From: Haloferax namakaokahaiae
GTDB taxonomy: Archaea; Halobacteriota; Halobacteria; Halobacteriales; Haloferacaceae
Length of the DNA stretch: 64,000 bases
Assembly (NCBI RefSeq): GCF_042663225.1
Contig: NZ_JBHTAA010000001.1
Location: 1 to 64,000 of the forward strand
Direction: 5' to 3'
Made by a program: the position numbers and the translations under genes. Shown here piece by piece: positions 8,434 to 17,309 of the stretch (the stretch's first letter is position 1; each line of letters starts with the position of its first letter). The notes under the pieces are model-generated. The model made no database searches, was not told the origin of the DNA, and saw only the letters and a program-made list of their open reading frames with translations.

Positions 8434-9768
8434 ATGGCTGGACACACCAACCGACGGACGTTTCTGAAAGTTGCAGGTGGCACAGGCACGATGGCACTCA
8501 CTGGACTCGCCGGGTGTACCGGAAGTACCGGTGGAGACTCTGGCGGAGACTCCGGTGCCGATTCGGACGGCACCGACGAGATGGACGACTCGGAGTCGGG
8601 CGACTCGGGCGGGTCGAACGACTCTGGCAGCAACGTCATCACCCTCGGCGGGTCGATGAGTCTCTCGGGCGACAACGCCGACCTCGGGAAACTCTACAAA
8701 GACGCGTACGAACTCACGATTCAGAAGATAAACGAGGCCGGCGGCGTCGAGGCCGGCGACGGGAACACCTACGAACTGGAGATGGTGCTTCGAGACGACG
8801 AGACGGACGCCTCGAAGTCCAAGACCATCTATCAGGAACTCATCGACAAGGACGGCATCGACTACCTGCTCGGGCCGTATTCGAGTTCGGTGACGCTTCC
8901 GGCGTCCGCCGTCGCCGCGAAGAACCAAAAGCCGATGGTCGAAGGCGGCGGTGCGAGCCCAGAAATCTTCAGCCAAGGCAACGAGTTCATCTTCGGACTG
9001 TTGCCGACGGCAGACAAGTACCCGCTGTCAGCTATCGATATGGCGGCGGCGCAGAGTCCCGCTCCGAAGAAGGCGGCTATCCTCGCCGAGGACGACACGT
9101 TCAGTCAGTCCACGGCGGAGGGTGCCCGAAAGAAGATGGAGAGCGTCGGTCTCGACATCGTCGTTGACGAGACGTTCCCCTCCTCGACGTCCGACCTCTC
9201 GACGAACCTCGGTAAAGTCCGCGACCAGGGTGCTGACGTTCTCGTTCTCGCGGCCCACCAGAAACACGCCATCGTCGCGGCCAAGCAGATGGAGAGTCAG
9301 GACGTGAACGTCGATATGGCGATGGCCACCGTCGGCAGCCTCAACGACTCCTTCAAAGAGGAGACTGGCGCGAACGGTGACTACATGTACGGCCCGAGTT
9401 CGTGGGCGTCCAACGCCGACTTCGAAGACGAAATCTACGGTTCGACCAGCGACTTCGTCTCGGCCATCGAAGACGAGTACGGCTACGCACCGGACTACCA
9501 CAGCGCGGCGGGCGCGTCCGTCATCCAGACGTTCCAACGCGCGTTCGAGACGGTGGACGAAGTGACGCCGACGAAGGTTCGAGATGCGATTCGTGACACG
9601 CAGTTCAAGACCTGCTACGGACAGGTCGCCTTTACCGACAACGGCGTCATCGACAAGAAGATGCTCGTCTACCAGTGGCAACCGGAGGACGGCAAGCAGA
9701 TCGTCTGGCCCGAGAACGTCCAGCAGTCTGCACCAGTCTACCCAATGCCCGCGTGGGCTGAACGGTAA
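8434..9768 (+). CDS. Branched-chain-amino-acid-type ABC substrate-binding lipoprotein
   Basis: A 444-residue extracellular solute receptor of the Leu/Ile/Val-binding (type I periplasmic-binding) family, first gene of a five-gene importer operon. The start MAGHTN is set by a Tat motif RRTFLK at residues 7-12 and a lipobox LAGC with Cys 28. An Asp/Ser/Gly-rich linker at about 30-65 spans the cell-wall space. The mature domain has the family features: LGGSMSLSGDNADLGK at its start, LRDDETDASKSKTIYQELID, YLLGPYSSSVTLPASAVAA and a hinge region. The ligand may be branched-chain amino acids, another amino acid, or amides/urea. It is followed by LivH, LivM, LivG and LivF homologues with tight spacing. 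Confidence 0.92.
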   Translation: MAGHTNRRTFLKVAGGTGTMALTGLAGCTGSTGGDSGGDSGADSDGTDEMDDSESGDSGGSNDSGSNVITLGGSMSLSGDNADLGKLYKDAYELTIQKINEAGGVEAGDGNTYELEMVLRDDETDASKSKTIYQELIDKDGIDYLLGPYSSSVTLPASAVAAKNQKPMVEGGGASPEIFSQGNEFIFGLLPTADKYPLSAIDMAAAQSPAPKKAAILAEDDTFSQSTAEGARKKMESVGLDIVVDETFPSSTSDLSTNLGKVRDQGADVLVLAAHQKHAIVAAKQMESQDVNVDMAMATVGSLNDSFKEETGANGDYMYGPSSWASNADFEDEIYGSTSDFVSAIEDEYGYAPDYHSAAGASVIQTFQRAFETVDEVTPTKVRDAIRDTQFKTCYGQVAFTDNGVIDKKMLVYQWQPEDGKQIVWPENVQQSAPVYPMPAWAER

Positions 9769-9773
9769 TCTCC

Positions 9774-10664
9774 ATGGCATTCACCCAGTTCGTCGTAAAC
9801 GGCTTGCTAATCGGGTCGCTCTTCGCGGCCGTCGCCGTCGGCTTCGCCCTCATCTGGGGTGTCGTGGACATCATCAACCTCGCCCACGGCGAGATGGTGA
9901 TGCTCGGCGGATACACCACCTACTGGTTGGTGAACTTCGCAACCAGCGGCGACCCGGCGTCTCCCGCGCTGGCACTCGCAACAGTTCCAGTCGCGGTCGT
10001 CGTCCTGTTCGCCGTCGGCTACGCGCTCCAACGCACACTCGTCACGCAAGTCACGGAGAAGGACCTGTTTTTGACCCTGCTGGTGACGTTCGGTATCAGC
10101 ATCATACTCCAGCAGTTGGCGATTCAAGCGTGGTCGGCGACGCCGCGAAGCGTCTCCGTCGCGCTCGCCAATCCGTCGCTACAGCTCGCTGGCATCGTCG
10201 TCCCGAAGATGAAGCTCATCGCCTTCGGCGGTGCGGTCGTTCTCACGGGACTCCTCTGGGCGTTCCTCAAGCGAACGCGTCGTGGAAGGGCGATTCGCGC
10301 CGTCGCACAGAACCCCGAAGCGTCCGAACTCATCGGAATCGACGTCGAGCACACGCGCGCGGTGACGTTCGGTCTCTCGGCCGCTATCGCAGGGGGTTCC
10401 GGGAGCTTCGTGGCCATGATTCTGAACATTCAGCCACAGATGGGACTCGTGTTCACGCTCAAGTCGTTCGTCATCGTCGTCTTCGGCGGTATCGGGAGCG
10501 TCCTCGGCGCGCTCGTCGGCGGACTCGGTCTCGGTGCGGTCGAAGAGGTCACGAGCGGACTGGTCGGGAGTACGTGGACGCTCGCGGTGAGCTTCCTGCT
10601 CCTTATCGTCCTGCTCGTCGTCAAACCGAGCGGCCTGTTCGGAACCTCGGTGGGGGATGACTGA
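9774..10664 (+). CDS. livH: LivH-type ABC importer permease
   Basis: A 296-residue inner-membrane permease of the branched-chain amino-acid ABC family. About eight hydrophobic helices are visible. LIWGVVDIINLAHGEMVMLG near residues 23-42 is the LivH signature, and AVAQNPEASELIGIDV near residues 175-190 is the cytoplasmic coupling segment that contacts the ATPases. It starts 5 nt after the binding-protein stop and ends by overlapping the LivM gene by 1 nt (TGATG), so the genes are co-translated. It pairs with LivM to form the transmembrane path. Confidence 0.92.
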   Translation: MAFTQFVVNGLLIGSLFAAVAVGFALIWGVVDIINLAHGEMVMLGGYTTYWLVNFATSGDPASPALALATVPVAVVVLFAVGYALQRTLVTQVTEKDLFLTLLVTFGISIILQQLAIQAWSATPRSVSVALANPSLQLAGIVVPKMKLIAFGGAVVLTGLLWAFLKRTRRGRAIRAVAQNPEASELIGIDVEHTRAVTFGLSAAIAGGSGSFVAMILNIQPQMGLVFTLKSFVIVVFGGIGSVLGALVGGLGLGAVEEVTSGLVGSTWTLAVSFLLLIVLLVVKPSGLFGTSVGDD

Positions 10665-11731
10665 TGCCGGGGACGACGAACACCGCCCAGTCCGTACTCG
10701 ACTTCTGCGGTCGGCACGCGTGGGCGCTCATCGCGGCCTTCTTCGTCGTGTTCGCGGCGCTTCCACTCCTCGGACTGGAGTCCGGCTACAACATGACCGT
10801 CCTCATCCAGTTGTTCATCTTCGCGCTGTTGGCGCTGTCGTGGGACTTGGTGGGCGGTCAGACCGGCTATCCGAGTTTCGGAAACATGGCGTTCTTCGGC
10901 GTCGGCGCCTACACGACCGCCATCCTGGTGAAGGACTTCGGCGTGAGTTTCCCGCCGGCACTGCTCGTCGCGGGACTACTGTCGGTGCTGTTCGCCGTCG
11001 TCATCGGTCTCATCGTCCTTCGTCTCCGTGGCGGTTACTTCGCTATCGGGACGCTCGGCATCCTCCTCGCGGCGACGCAAATCGCCCGCAATCTGGAGGT
11101 CACCGGTGGAGCGAGCGGGAAGATTCTCTTGGAGACGCCGTCCGATACGACGTTCTACTACGTCTTTCTCGGACTGCTCGTCGCCGAAGTCGCGGTCACG
11201 TACTACCTGACCAGCACCCGGTTCGGATACGTACTCAACACCATCCGCGACGACGAAACGAAAGCGACCGCGATGGGGACGAACACGACGTACTACAAGA
11301 CCGTCGCGTGGGTACTGGCGGCCCTCTTTACGGGCTGTACCGGCGGCGCGTGGAGCCTGTTCAACACGTTCGTCGATCCGATGACCGCGTTCAACACCGC
11401 GTGGAACGTCGAACTCATCGCAATGGCACTGGTCGGCGGTGCCGGCACCGTCGCTGGCCCGGTCATCGGTGCGTTCGCACTCCGACTGGCCATGCTCCAG
11501 ATTGACACCTACTTCACCGGGTGGCAACTCGTCGTCCTCGGTGCAGTGGTCATCCTGACCGTCGTCCGTCTCCCCGACGGCGTGGTCGGGACGCTCCGAG
11601 AGCGAGCGAGTGCGATGGAGTACTACGAGTACGGTGGCGGTGCCGCGGGCGACGAGATGGGTCTCGACGACGACGCAGACGGGAGCGATACGACGGCCAC
11701 CGGCGGCCGAACCACCGGGAGTGATACATGA
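10664..11731 (+). CDS. livM: LivM-type ABC importer permease
   Basis: A 355-residue permease, partner of LivH. Family marks are the DLVGGQTGYPSFGNMAFFGVGAY-like motif near residues 60-83 (split here only in description), LRLRGGYFAIGTLGI near 120-134, and the coupling segment TIRDDETKATAMGTNTTYYK near 187-206. The C-terminal ~50 residues are a hydrophilic acidic tail ending in Asp/Ser/Thr/Gly-rich sequence, longer than in bacterial LivM and probably cytoplasmic. It overlaps LivH by 1 nt and LivG by 4 nt (ATGA), indicating translational coupling along the operon. Confidence 0.92.
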   Translation: MPGTTNTAQSVLDFCGRHAWALIAAFFVVFAALPLLGLESGYNMTVLIQLFIFALLALSWDLVGGQTGYPSFGNMAFFGVGAYTTAILVKDFGVSFPPALLVAGLLSVLFAVVIGLIVLRLRGGYFAIGTLGILLAATQIARNLEVTGGASGKILLETPSDTTFYYVFLGLLVAEVAVTYYLTSTRFGYVLNTIRDDETKATAMGTNTTYYKTVAWVLAALFTGCTGGAWSLFNTFVDPMTAFNTAWNVELIAMALVGGAGTVAGPVIGAFALRLAMLQIDTYFTGWQLVVLGAVVILTVVRLPDGVVGTLRERASAMEYYEYGGGAAGDEMGLDDDADGSDTTATGGRTTGSDT

Positions 11732-12525
11732 TGGCAGCAGAGAACACCAGTTCGAACGCGACTCGCACCGCCTCCTCGGCGTCCGGTGAGACGGTCATCC
11801 GGACCGACAGAATCACCAAACGATTCGGCGGCCTCGTCGCCGTCGATGACGTCGATATCGAGGTCCGAGAAGGCGAAATCGTTGGCCTCATCGGGCCGAA
11901 CGGGGCAGGAAAGTCCACCCTGTTCAACTGTGTCACTGGCTCGCTCAGCCCTTCGGAGGGAAGCGTCTACTACCGAGGGCGAGACGTGACCGACTGGCCA
12001 CAGCACAAAATTGCCCGTGAAGGACTCGTCCGGATGTTCCAACACACTCGCGTGTACAGCGAGATGACGATTCTGGACAACATGCTCGTCAGCGCCGACG
12101 AGGATACCGGACTCGAACGCGTCTTTCGACCACCGAGTTCCGCCGCGCGCGAACGTGCGAAAGAACTCCTCCAGTACCTCGGTCTCTGGGGTCTTCGTGA
12201 CCTTCACGCCGGTCGGATGTCCTTCGGCCAGCAGAAGTTACTGGAGTTCGGGATGGCGCTGATGGCCGACCCGGACGTGCTCTTGATGGACGAACCCGCG
12301 GGCGGCATCAACCCGTCGATGCTCGAGCAACTGATGGGCTACATCCGCGATGCGAACACGGAGAGTTCGGTGACCATCTTCCTCATCGAACACAACATGG
12401 ACTTCGTCATGGAAGTCTCGGACCGCATCTACGCGCTCGCCCACGGCGAGAAGATCGCCGACGGGACGCCCGAAGAGATTCAGAACGACGACAGCGTGCT
12501 CGATGCCTACCTCGGGAGGGAATGA
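11728..12525 (+). CDS. livG: LivG-type ABC importer ATPase
   Basis: A 265-residue cytoplasmic ATP-binding subunit. Walker A GPNGAGKST is at residues 56-64. The signature segment MSFGQQKLLEFGMAL replaces LSGGQ with the FGQQ form usual for LivG. Walker B LLMDEP and the switch His (FLIEHNMDF) follow, and the C-terminal helix EEIQNDDSVLDAYLG matches LivG. The N-terminal 22 residues before the first strand are Ser/Thr/Ala-rich and probably disordered; an internal start cannot be excluded. It overlaps both neighbours by 4 nt. Confidence 0.92.
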   Translation: MMAAENTSSNATRTASSASGETVIRTDRITKRFGGLVAVDDVDIEVREGEIVGLIGPNGAGKSTLFNCVTGSLSPSEGSVYYRGRDVTDWPQHKIAREGLVRMFQHTRVYSEMTILDNMLVSADEDTGLERVFRPPSSAARERAKELLQYLGLWGLRDLHAGRMSFGQQKLLEFGMALMADPDVLLMDEPAGGINPSMLEQLMGYIRDANTESSVTIFLIEHNMDFVMEVSDRIYALAHGEKIADGTPEEIQNDDSVLDAYLGRE

Positions 12526-13259
12526 ACATGTCACCGACTCCAGCGACCGACCCGTTCTTGTCGCTGTCCGATGTGACCGCAGGCTACGGGAACACGACGG
12601 TCATCCACGACGTGGATATCGAGGTTCGAGAGGGCGAAATCGCCTGTCTCATCGGCCCGAACGGTTCCGGAAAGAGCACGCTGATGAAGAGCATCTACGG
12701 CTTCGCCGACGTGTTCGAGGGTACTGTCACCTTCGACGGAACCGACGTCACCCAGCGAAGCCCACAAGAGAGCCTCGCCTCGGGGATGAGCTACGTCTTG
12801 CAGGATTCGAGCGTCTTCCCCGATATGAGCGTCCACGAGAACATGCTCATGGGCGGCTACATCTTCGACGACGACGAACGCGCCGCCGCACGGGCCGAGG
12901 AGCTCTACGACGAGTTCCCCGTCCTCGGCGACATCCGAAATCAGCGCGCGGGAACCCTCTCTGGCGGGCAACGACGCCTGCTCGAACTGGCCCGCGCGCT
13001 CGTGGTCGAACCCGACTTGATGATGCTCGACGAGCCGTCTATCGGACTCGAACCGCGCTTTATCGACGACGTGTTCGAGCGAATCGAGCAGTTGAACGAA
13101 CTCGGAACGACGATTCTCCTCGTCGAACAGAACGCCGAGAAAGGACTCTCCGTCGCCGACCGAGGGTTCGTCCTCGCCAGCGGTGAGATTAAATTCACCG
13201 GCACGGGGACCGAACTCCTGAACGACGAACAAGTCGGGCGACTCTACCTCGGCGGGTAG
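12522..13259 (+). CDS. livF: LivF-type ABC importer ATPase
   Basis: A 245-residue second ATPase of the importer. Walker A GPNGSGKST lies at about residues 45-53, the signature LSGGQRRLLELARAL is canonical, Walker B is MMLDEPS, and the switch His is replaced by the VEQN form (LLVEQNAEK) that is typical of LivF. ATG 12522 overlaps LivG by 4 nt; ATG 12528 is an equally possible start two codons later. It is the last gene of the operon, and a T6 tract follows about 17 nt downstream. Confidence 0.92.
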   Translation: MNMSPTPATDPFLSLSDVTAGYGNTTVIHDVDIEVREGEIACLIGPNGSGKSTLMKSIYGFADVFEGTVTFDGTDVTQRSPQESLASGMSYVLQDSSVFPDMSVHENMLMGGYIFDDDERAAARAEELYDEFPVLGDIRNQRAGTLSGGQRRLLELARALVVEPDLMMLDEPSIGLEPRFIDDVFERIEQLNELGTTILLVEQNAEKGLSVADRGFVLASGEIKFTGTGTELLNDEQVGRLYLGG

Positions 13260-13275
13260 GGCGTCGCGCTCGCTG

Positions 13276-13281
13276 TTTTTT
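13276..13281 (+). terminator. T-tract terminator after the amino-acid ABC operon
   Basis: Six T at 13276-13281, 17 nt past the livF stop and preceded by a GC-rich segment, fit the U-tract termination used by archaeal RNA polymerase. Confidence 0.45.
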
Positions 13282-13342
13282 GTCGTTTCCGTCGGCACTT
13301 TCGGTGACTCATAGCCGTCGCTCGGTGTGTGGTTCGTCAGAG

Positions 13343-13367
13343 AAGTGCTCCGTCAGGGATTCGAACC
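13343..13367 (-). repeat. Detached 25-bp copy of the tRNA-Glu 3' end
   Basis: Positions 13343-13367 are identical to 13468-13492, which cover the 3' acceptor and T-loop half of the tRNA-Glu gene plus three flanking bases. The copies are direct repeats 125 bp apart. The similarity decays just beyond the T loop. Duplication of a tRNA 3' end is the usual scar of integrase-mediated insertion into a tRNA gene (attL/attR). Only ~100 bp lie between the copies, so any element has been lost, or the copy arose otherwise. Confidence 0.6.
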
Positions 13368-13470
13368 ACGGTCGCTCACGTTGTTCGCTCTCTGATTCGA
13401 ATCCCTTCCTCCGCACTTTACGGAACCCGAATACACTCGCTGTCGCTCGTGATTCGGGAATTTGGAAAAG

Positions 13471-13545
13471 TGCTCCGTCAGGGATTCGAACCCTGGTCCT
13501 CACCGTGAGAGGGTGAGATGATTGGCCGGACTACACCAACAGAGC
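13471..13545 (-). tRNA. tRNA-Glu (anticodon CTC)
   Basis: Read on the minus strand, the 75-nt cloverleaf has a 7-bp acceptor stem (GCTCTGT with ACGGAGC, one G-T pair). The anticodon stem is TCACC/GGTGA with loop CTCTCAC, giving anticodon CTC for Glu codon GAG. The T stem is CAGGG/CCCTG with loop TTCGAAT, and the discriminator base is A. No intron is visible and CCA is not encoded. It lies alone between the ABC operon and an amidohydrolase gene, and a partial copy of its 3' end is present downstream. Confidence 0.95.
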
Positions 13546-13629
13546 ACGTTGGTACAGTACTTCGTATTGCTCGGCGTTGTATAAGGGTATCGCTTCAACG
13601 CAACTGTGCGACGAACTGCCGTGATGCGA

Positions 13630-14787
13630 TTAGACGACCTGCGACCCCTCGCGGAAGACCGTCGAAACCGTCCGCCACGCGCTCGCGTCTTCGCTCGGGT
13701 CGGCGTCGAGGACGACGAGGTCCGCGACGTAGCCCTCGCTCACCTTGCCGACGTCGTCCAGTCCGAGCAACTCGGCGGCGGTGACCGTCGCGGCTTCGAG
13801 CGCCTCTGCTGGCGAAAGACCGTACCCGACCATCAACTCCATTTCGCGGAGTGCGTTTTGCCCGTGCTCGTTGAACGGCGTCCCCGCGTCGGTCCCCATC
13901 GCAATCTTCACGCCGGCGTCGAGGGCGTGCTCCCACGCTCTTTCGAACGCTTCGGCGGCCTCTTCGGCCTTTGCGACGGCCTCTTCGGGGATTCCTGCGT
14001 CGATGCCGTTCTCGACGATTTCGAGTACTGCGGAGGCAGTCGGCACCCAGTAGGTGTCGTTCTCGACGAGGAGTTCGGCCGTCTCTCGGTCCATGAACAT
14101 CCCGTGTTCGATACTGGTGATACCGGCGCGAGAGGCGTTTTGGATGCCCGCTTTGCCGTGGGCGTGTGCCGCCGTCGGGATGCCCTTGGCGCTCGCCGCC
14201 TCGACGAGGGCGCGCATCTCCGCTTCGGAGAGTTCGGGTGCGCCCGTGACTGCCCCTTCGGTGAGCACGCCGCCGGTCGCCATGCACTTCACCACGTCAG
14301 CGCCCCGCTTGAGTTGCTCGCGGGCGGCTTTTCGAACCTCGTCCGGGCCGTCTGCTTCTCGTCCCCAGTAGTGACCGTGGCCACCCGTCATCGTGATGTT
14401 CTCTCCGCAGGCGCGGACGCGCGGGCCATCGAGTTCACCGGCGGCCACGGCGGCCTTCGCGGTCGTTCCGAGGTCTTTGGGTGCGCCGAGGTCACGCACG
14501 GTCGTGACGCCCGCTTCGAGCGTCTTCTGGAAGTTCGCCGCGGCGCGGAAACACCCGCGTTCGTGAGTCTCCTGTATGTAGCCTGCGACGTTCGGCCGAC
14601 TGTCCATCATGAGGTGGACGTGCGAGTCGATAAGCCCCGGCGCGATGACCTTCCCGGAAGCGTCTCGCGTCTCGCCTTCGATTTCGTCGCCGACGGAGAC
14701 GATTGTCCCCGACTCCTCATCGACGACGACGTTTGCTTCCCGAGTGCCATCGACATCGACAACCTGTGCGCCGGTGAGCGTGAACAT
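13630..14787 (-). CDS. Amidohydrolase, Xaa-Pro-dipeptidase/imidazolonepropionase-like
   Basis: A 385-residue metal-dependent hydrolase of the amidohydrolase superfamily, subgroup often annotated as Xaa-Pro dipeptidase or prolidase-like. Motifs in order are GLIDSHVHLMMD near residue 53-64 (metal His pair), GVTTVRDLG, a Lys likely carboxylated in DVVKCMATGG, AHAHGKAGI, SIEHGMFMD and the final metal Asp in MGTDAGTPFNEHG. The substrate is not certain: dipeptides, cyclic imides or other amide compounds are possible. The start MFTLTGAQ is chosen because the 74 upstream codons are Arg-rich and not protein-like. It is divergent from the SDR gene at 14904 with 116 nt between. Confidence 0.85.
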   Translation of the reverse strand: MFTLTGAQVVDVDGTREANVVVDEESGTIVSVGDEIEGETRDASGKVIAPGLIDSHVHLMMDSRPNVAGYIQETHERGCFRAAANFQKTLEAGVTTVRDLGAPKDLGTTAKAAVAAGELDGPRVRACGENITMTGGHGHYWGREADGPDEVRKAAREQLKRGADVVKCMATGGVLTEGAVTGAPELSEAEMRALVEAASAKGIPTAAHAHGKAGIQNASRAGITSIEHGMFMDRETAELLVENDTYWVPTASAVLEIVENGIDAGIPEEAVAKAEEAAEAFERAWEHALDAGVKIAMGTDAGTPFNEHGQNALREMELMVGYGLSPAEALEAATVTAAELLGLDDVGKVSEGYVADLVVLDADPSEDASAWRTVSTVFREGSQVV

Positions 14788-14903
14788 GTGATTTCCGACC
14801 CGGTCCGGTGATGTAAATGCGCGGGTGTCGGCGAGGGGCGGTGATTTGTTGGATTTCTGCCGAAGGCCGACCCTTGATTGGGATGGGTCGCACACCACCC
14901 TGT

Positions 14904-15641
14904 ATGCGTGAGAACCTCGACGACGCCGTCGCACTCGTGACTGGTGCGAGTTCAGGAATCGGTGAGGAGACCACCCGTGCGCTGGCAGCAGTCGGTGCCG
15001 ATATCGCATTACTCGCTCGTCGGGAAGGCCGACTCTCGAACATCGCGTCGGACCTCGAAGCCGACTTCGGCGTCGAGACGCTCGTCCTCCCGACCGACGT
15101 CCGCGACGAGGACGCAGTCGAATCCGCGGTCGAATCCGCGGTCGATACCTTCGGCCGACTCGATGTCGTCGTCAACAACGCCGGACTCGCCCGCGGGTCG
15201 GACGTCGCGTCGCTGACGACCGACGAGTACCGACAGATGATGGACACCAACGTCGATGGCGTGTTCTACGTCTCTCGTGCCGCACTGCCACACCTCCGCG
15301 AGACGACAGGGAACCTCATCTTCGTCGGGAGTTTCGCCGGACAGTACCCGCGCCCGGCAAACCCCGTCTACGCCGCCTCGAAGTGGTGGGTCCGCGGTTT
15401 CGCCCACAGCCTCGAAGGACAGGTCGGCGACGCCGGCATCGGCATCACCGTCGTCAACCCGACCGAAGTCCGAACCGAGTTCGGCTCCGAAGACGGCGAC
15501 TCGTTCGAGGTTCGATTCGAATCGGGCGAGGTCACCGAGCCAGAAGAGATTGCGAACGCCATCCGATTCGCGGCGCTACAGGACGACTCGACCGTGAGCG
15601 AACTCGACCTCTACCGCCGCGACAAGTTCAGTGGTTGGTGA
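14904..15641 (+). CDS. Short-chain dehydrogenase/reductase (SDR)
   Basis: A 245-residue NAD(P)-dependent oxidoreductase of the classical SDR family. The nucleotide-binding motif TGASSGIG is at about residues 14-21, NNAG near 93-96, a Ser in FVGSFAG and the catalytic YAASK near 156-160. ALLARREGRL after the second strand (an Arg pair) suggests NADP(H). An RNKL-type C-terminus is absent. The substrate is unknown; the family is broad. The start at 14904 (MRENLDDAVALVTG) gives a usual N-terminus; the in-frame extension upstream is not protein-like. Its 3' end faces the MOSC gene (convergent, 30 nt apart). Confidence 0.88.
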   Translation: MRENLDDAVALVTGASSGIGEETTRALAAVGADIALLARREGRLSNIASDLEADFGVETLVLPTDVRDEDAVESAVESAVDTFGRLDVVVNNAGLARGSDVASLTTDEYRQMMDTNVDGVFYVSRAALPHLRETTGNLIFVGSFAGQYPRPANPVYAASKWWVRGFAHSLEGQVGDAGIGITVVNPTEVRTEFGSEDGDSFEVRFESGEVTEPEEIANAIRFAALQDDSTVSELDLYRRDKFSGW

Positions 15642-15671
15642 CGGTTCGGAAGAGACGCCGAGAGAGACTGC

Positions 15672-16466
15672 TCAGACCGATCGAATCTCGCCGACCGACA
15701 CTTCGTCGCCAACGGCGAGGGTCTCGCCCCACGACGATTCGGGAACCCTCGTGTTGACCATCAACCGGAAGTAGTGGTCGAACCAGTCGCCGCCGGACCA
15801 CGGGGGCATCGTCTCGGCGCGCTTTTTCATAAAGGTCTCTTTGAACTCCGACGTCGGTTCGCCCGTCTCGGGATTCCGCGTCGGGACGATACACCGCTGA
15901 CAGGGGTTGACGCCGACGAACGACGCCGACCCGAGGGACCACTGGACGCGGGTGTCTCGCGTGTCGAAGAGGTTCTCCTCCCAGAAGGGTTCCGGCGCGT
16001 CGAGTTCGAGATTGGGCCGGAGTCGCCGTCGCATCTCGTCCACGTCGATTCCGTCGTACCACGACGCGACGGCTTCGAGCGTCTGCGTCGAGATGACCGT
16101 CGGCCCGCTCGCGGTCGTGTCGTCCGGAAACCCGCCGGCCGTCTCGCGCCGGAGTTCGACCGGATAGCCGAAGTACTCCGCCAACCAGTCGTCGGCGTCC
16201 GCGACGGGACCGTCGTAGTCGTCCATCTCTGGGGCTGACAGCCGCACCGTCTCCTCGTCGAGTGCGACGTGACTCCGGATGCGATGGGTCGCGCGCTCTC
16301 GTTTTCCGTTGACGTAGTTCCCGTCTTCGTCGAAGATGGCGAACGCTCGGTCGCCGCTGAGACCGCCGTTCTCGACGAGTTCGGCCCGCTCGACGAACAC
16401 CGGGTCGAGCGACTTGACCGGGTAGACGGCGATGCGGGAGAGCGTCACCGCATCGGTAGCTGACAT
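15672..16466 (-). CDS. MOSC-domain protein, YcbX/mARC-like
   Basis: A 264-residue protein with an N-terminal MOSC beta-barrel domain (LSRIAVYPVKSLDPVFVERA at residues 9-28, GLSGDRAFAIFDEDG) and the C-terminal MOSC domain. The conserved Cys in NPCQRCIVPTRNPETGE is the residue that binds molybdenum cofactor in YcbX and mARC enzymes. Those relatives reduce N-hydroxylated compounds. A companion 2Fe-2S domain is not fused here, so a separate electron donor is inferred. It starts 1 nt after the proteasome-subunit stop, so the two genes are probably co-transcribed, but no functional link is evident. Confidence 0.87.
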   Translation of the reverse strand: MSATDAVTLSRIAVYPVKSLDPVFVERAELVENGGLSGDRAFAIFDEDGNYVNGKRERATHRIRSHVALDEETVRLSAPEMDDYDGPVADADDWLAEYFGYPVELRRETAGGFPDDTTASGPTVISTQTLEAVASWYDGIDVDEMRRRLRPNLELDAPEPFWEENLFDTRDTRVQWSLGSASFVGVNPCQRCIVPTRNPETGEPTSEFKETFMKKRAETMPPWSGGDWFDHYFRLMVNTRVPESSWGETLAVGDEVSVGEIRSV

Positions 16467-17195
16467 TTACTCCTCGTCGGCGTCGGCTGCGGCGTCGTCG
16501 AACGCTTCGGCGACCGTCTCGTCTTCGACCGTCTGATAGCCGTCTTCCGAGATGGTTGCGAGGCTAATCTCTTCGGCGGTCAGTTCGTCGTCGGACGAAC
16601 GCAGCGCTTTGACCGCGAGCGAGATGCCGTCGCCGAGCGACAGGTCGTCGGTGTACGCCGATTCAAGCACGTCCTGAATGTCTTCGCGGTGGCCGCCGAT
16701 GGCGACTGCCTTCCACTCTTGGGGCGTCCCCGAGGGGTCGGTGGCGAAGAGCTGGCCGCGACCGTTCTCGTAGCCCGCGATGAGCAGCGAAGCACCGTAC
16801 GGGCGGGTCCCGCCGTACTGCGTGCTCTCTTGGATGTCGTCGGTGATGGCCTTCGTCAGCGCTTCGACGCCCATGGGTTCGCCGTAGCGGAGGCGTTCGC
16901 GCTGGGCGGTCGTCCGCGCGAAGTCAACGAGTTTGCGCGCGTCGGCGACGTGGCCGGCGCTCGCGGCACCGAGGTGCACGTCGAGTTTGTGGAGTTTCTC
17001 GATGCTCGTCGGCTCCATGAGCGGCGACGCGGTCGAACGGCGGACCGCGAGCACGACGCCGTCGGCGGTGCGCACGCCGACGACGGGTGCGCCGCGCTTG
17101 ACTGCCTCACGCGCGTACTCAACCTGATAGATGCGGCCGTCCGGCGAGAACAGCGAGGTCCCGCGGTCGTAGGCCTGTTTGTCGTTTCGGTTCAT
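16467..17195 (-). CDS. psmA: 20S proteasome alpha subunit
   Basis: A 242-residue alpha-type proteasome subunit. The signature SLFSPDGRIYQVEYAREAV near residues 14-32 forms the gate-side helix H0. GVRTADGVVLAVRR, HVADARKLVDFARTTAQ and PYGASLLIAGYE follow. It lacks the N-terminal catalytic Thr, as expected for alpha rings. The N-terminal tail MNRNDKQAYDRG is the gating peptide. The C-terminus is a long acidic, Ala/Asp-rich tail as in other haloarchaeal alpha subunits. Haloarchaea often carry two alpha paralogues; the distance from the UPF0339 gene suggests the second one, from memory. A GGAGG ribosome-binding site lies 4 nt before the ATG (17200-17204), unusual in this largely leaderless genome. 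Confidence 0.95.
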   Translation of the reverse strand: MNRNDKQAYDRGTSLFSPDGRIYQVEYAREAVKRGAPVVGVRTADGVVLAVRRSTASPLMEPTSIEKLHKLDVHLGAASAGHVADARKLVDFARTTAQRERLRYGEPMGVEALTKAITDDIQESTQYGGTRPYGASLLIAGYENGRGQLFATDPSGTPQEWKAVAIGGHREDIQDVLESAYTDDLSLGDGISLAVKALRSSDDELTAEEISLATISEDGYQTVEDETVAEAFDDAAADADEE

Positions 17196-17230
17196 CGTTC
17201 CTCCTCGGAACCGTGGTTCGTCATTATCCC

Positions 17231-17301
17231 CCTCTGCGTTCCGAAGGCGGAAAAACCCTCCACCCCCGGCAGTGTCGTGGGGTTTAACAGGCCGCAGAGG
17301 G
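17231..17301. repeat. Inverted repeat between the UPF0339 gene and psmA
   Basis: CCTCTGCG (17231-17238) and its reverse complement CGCAGAGG (17293-17300), plus one more C-G pair outside, flank a 54-nt interval. They could fold in an mRNA covering the intergenic space or act as a processing or termination element. No more can be said from sequence alone. Confidence 0.35.
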
Positions 17302-17309
17302 AGAGCAGG

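Noticed and set aside
13280..13516. Possible 78-codon protein across the tRNA region
   Set aside because: Its peptide comes from the tRNA-Glu gene and its detached repeat, not from a coding sequence.
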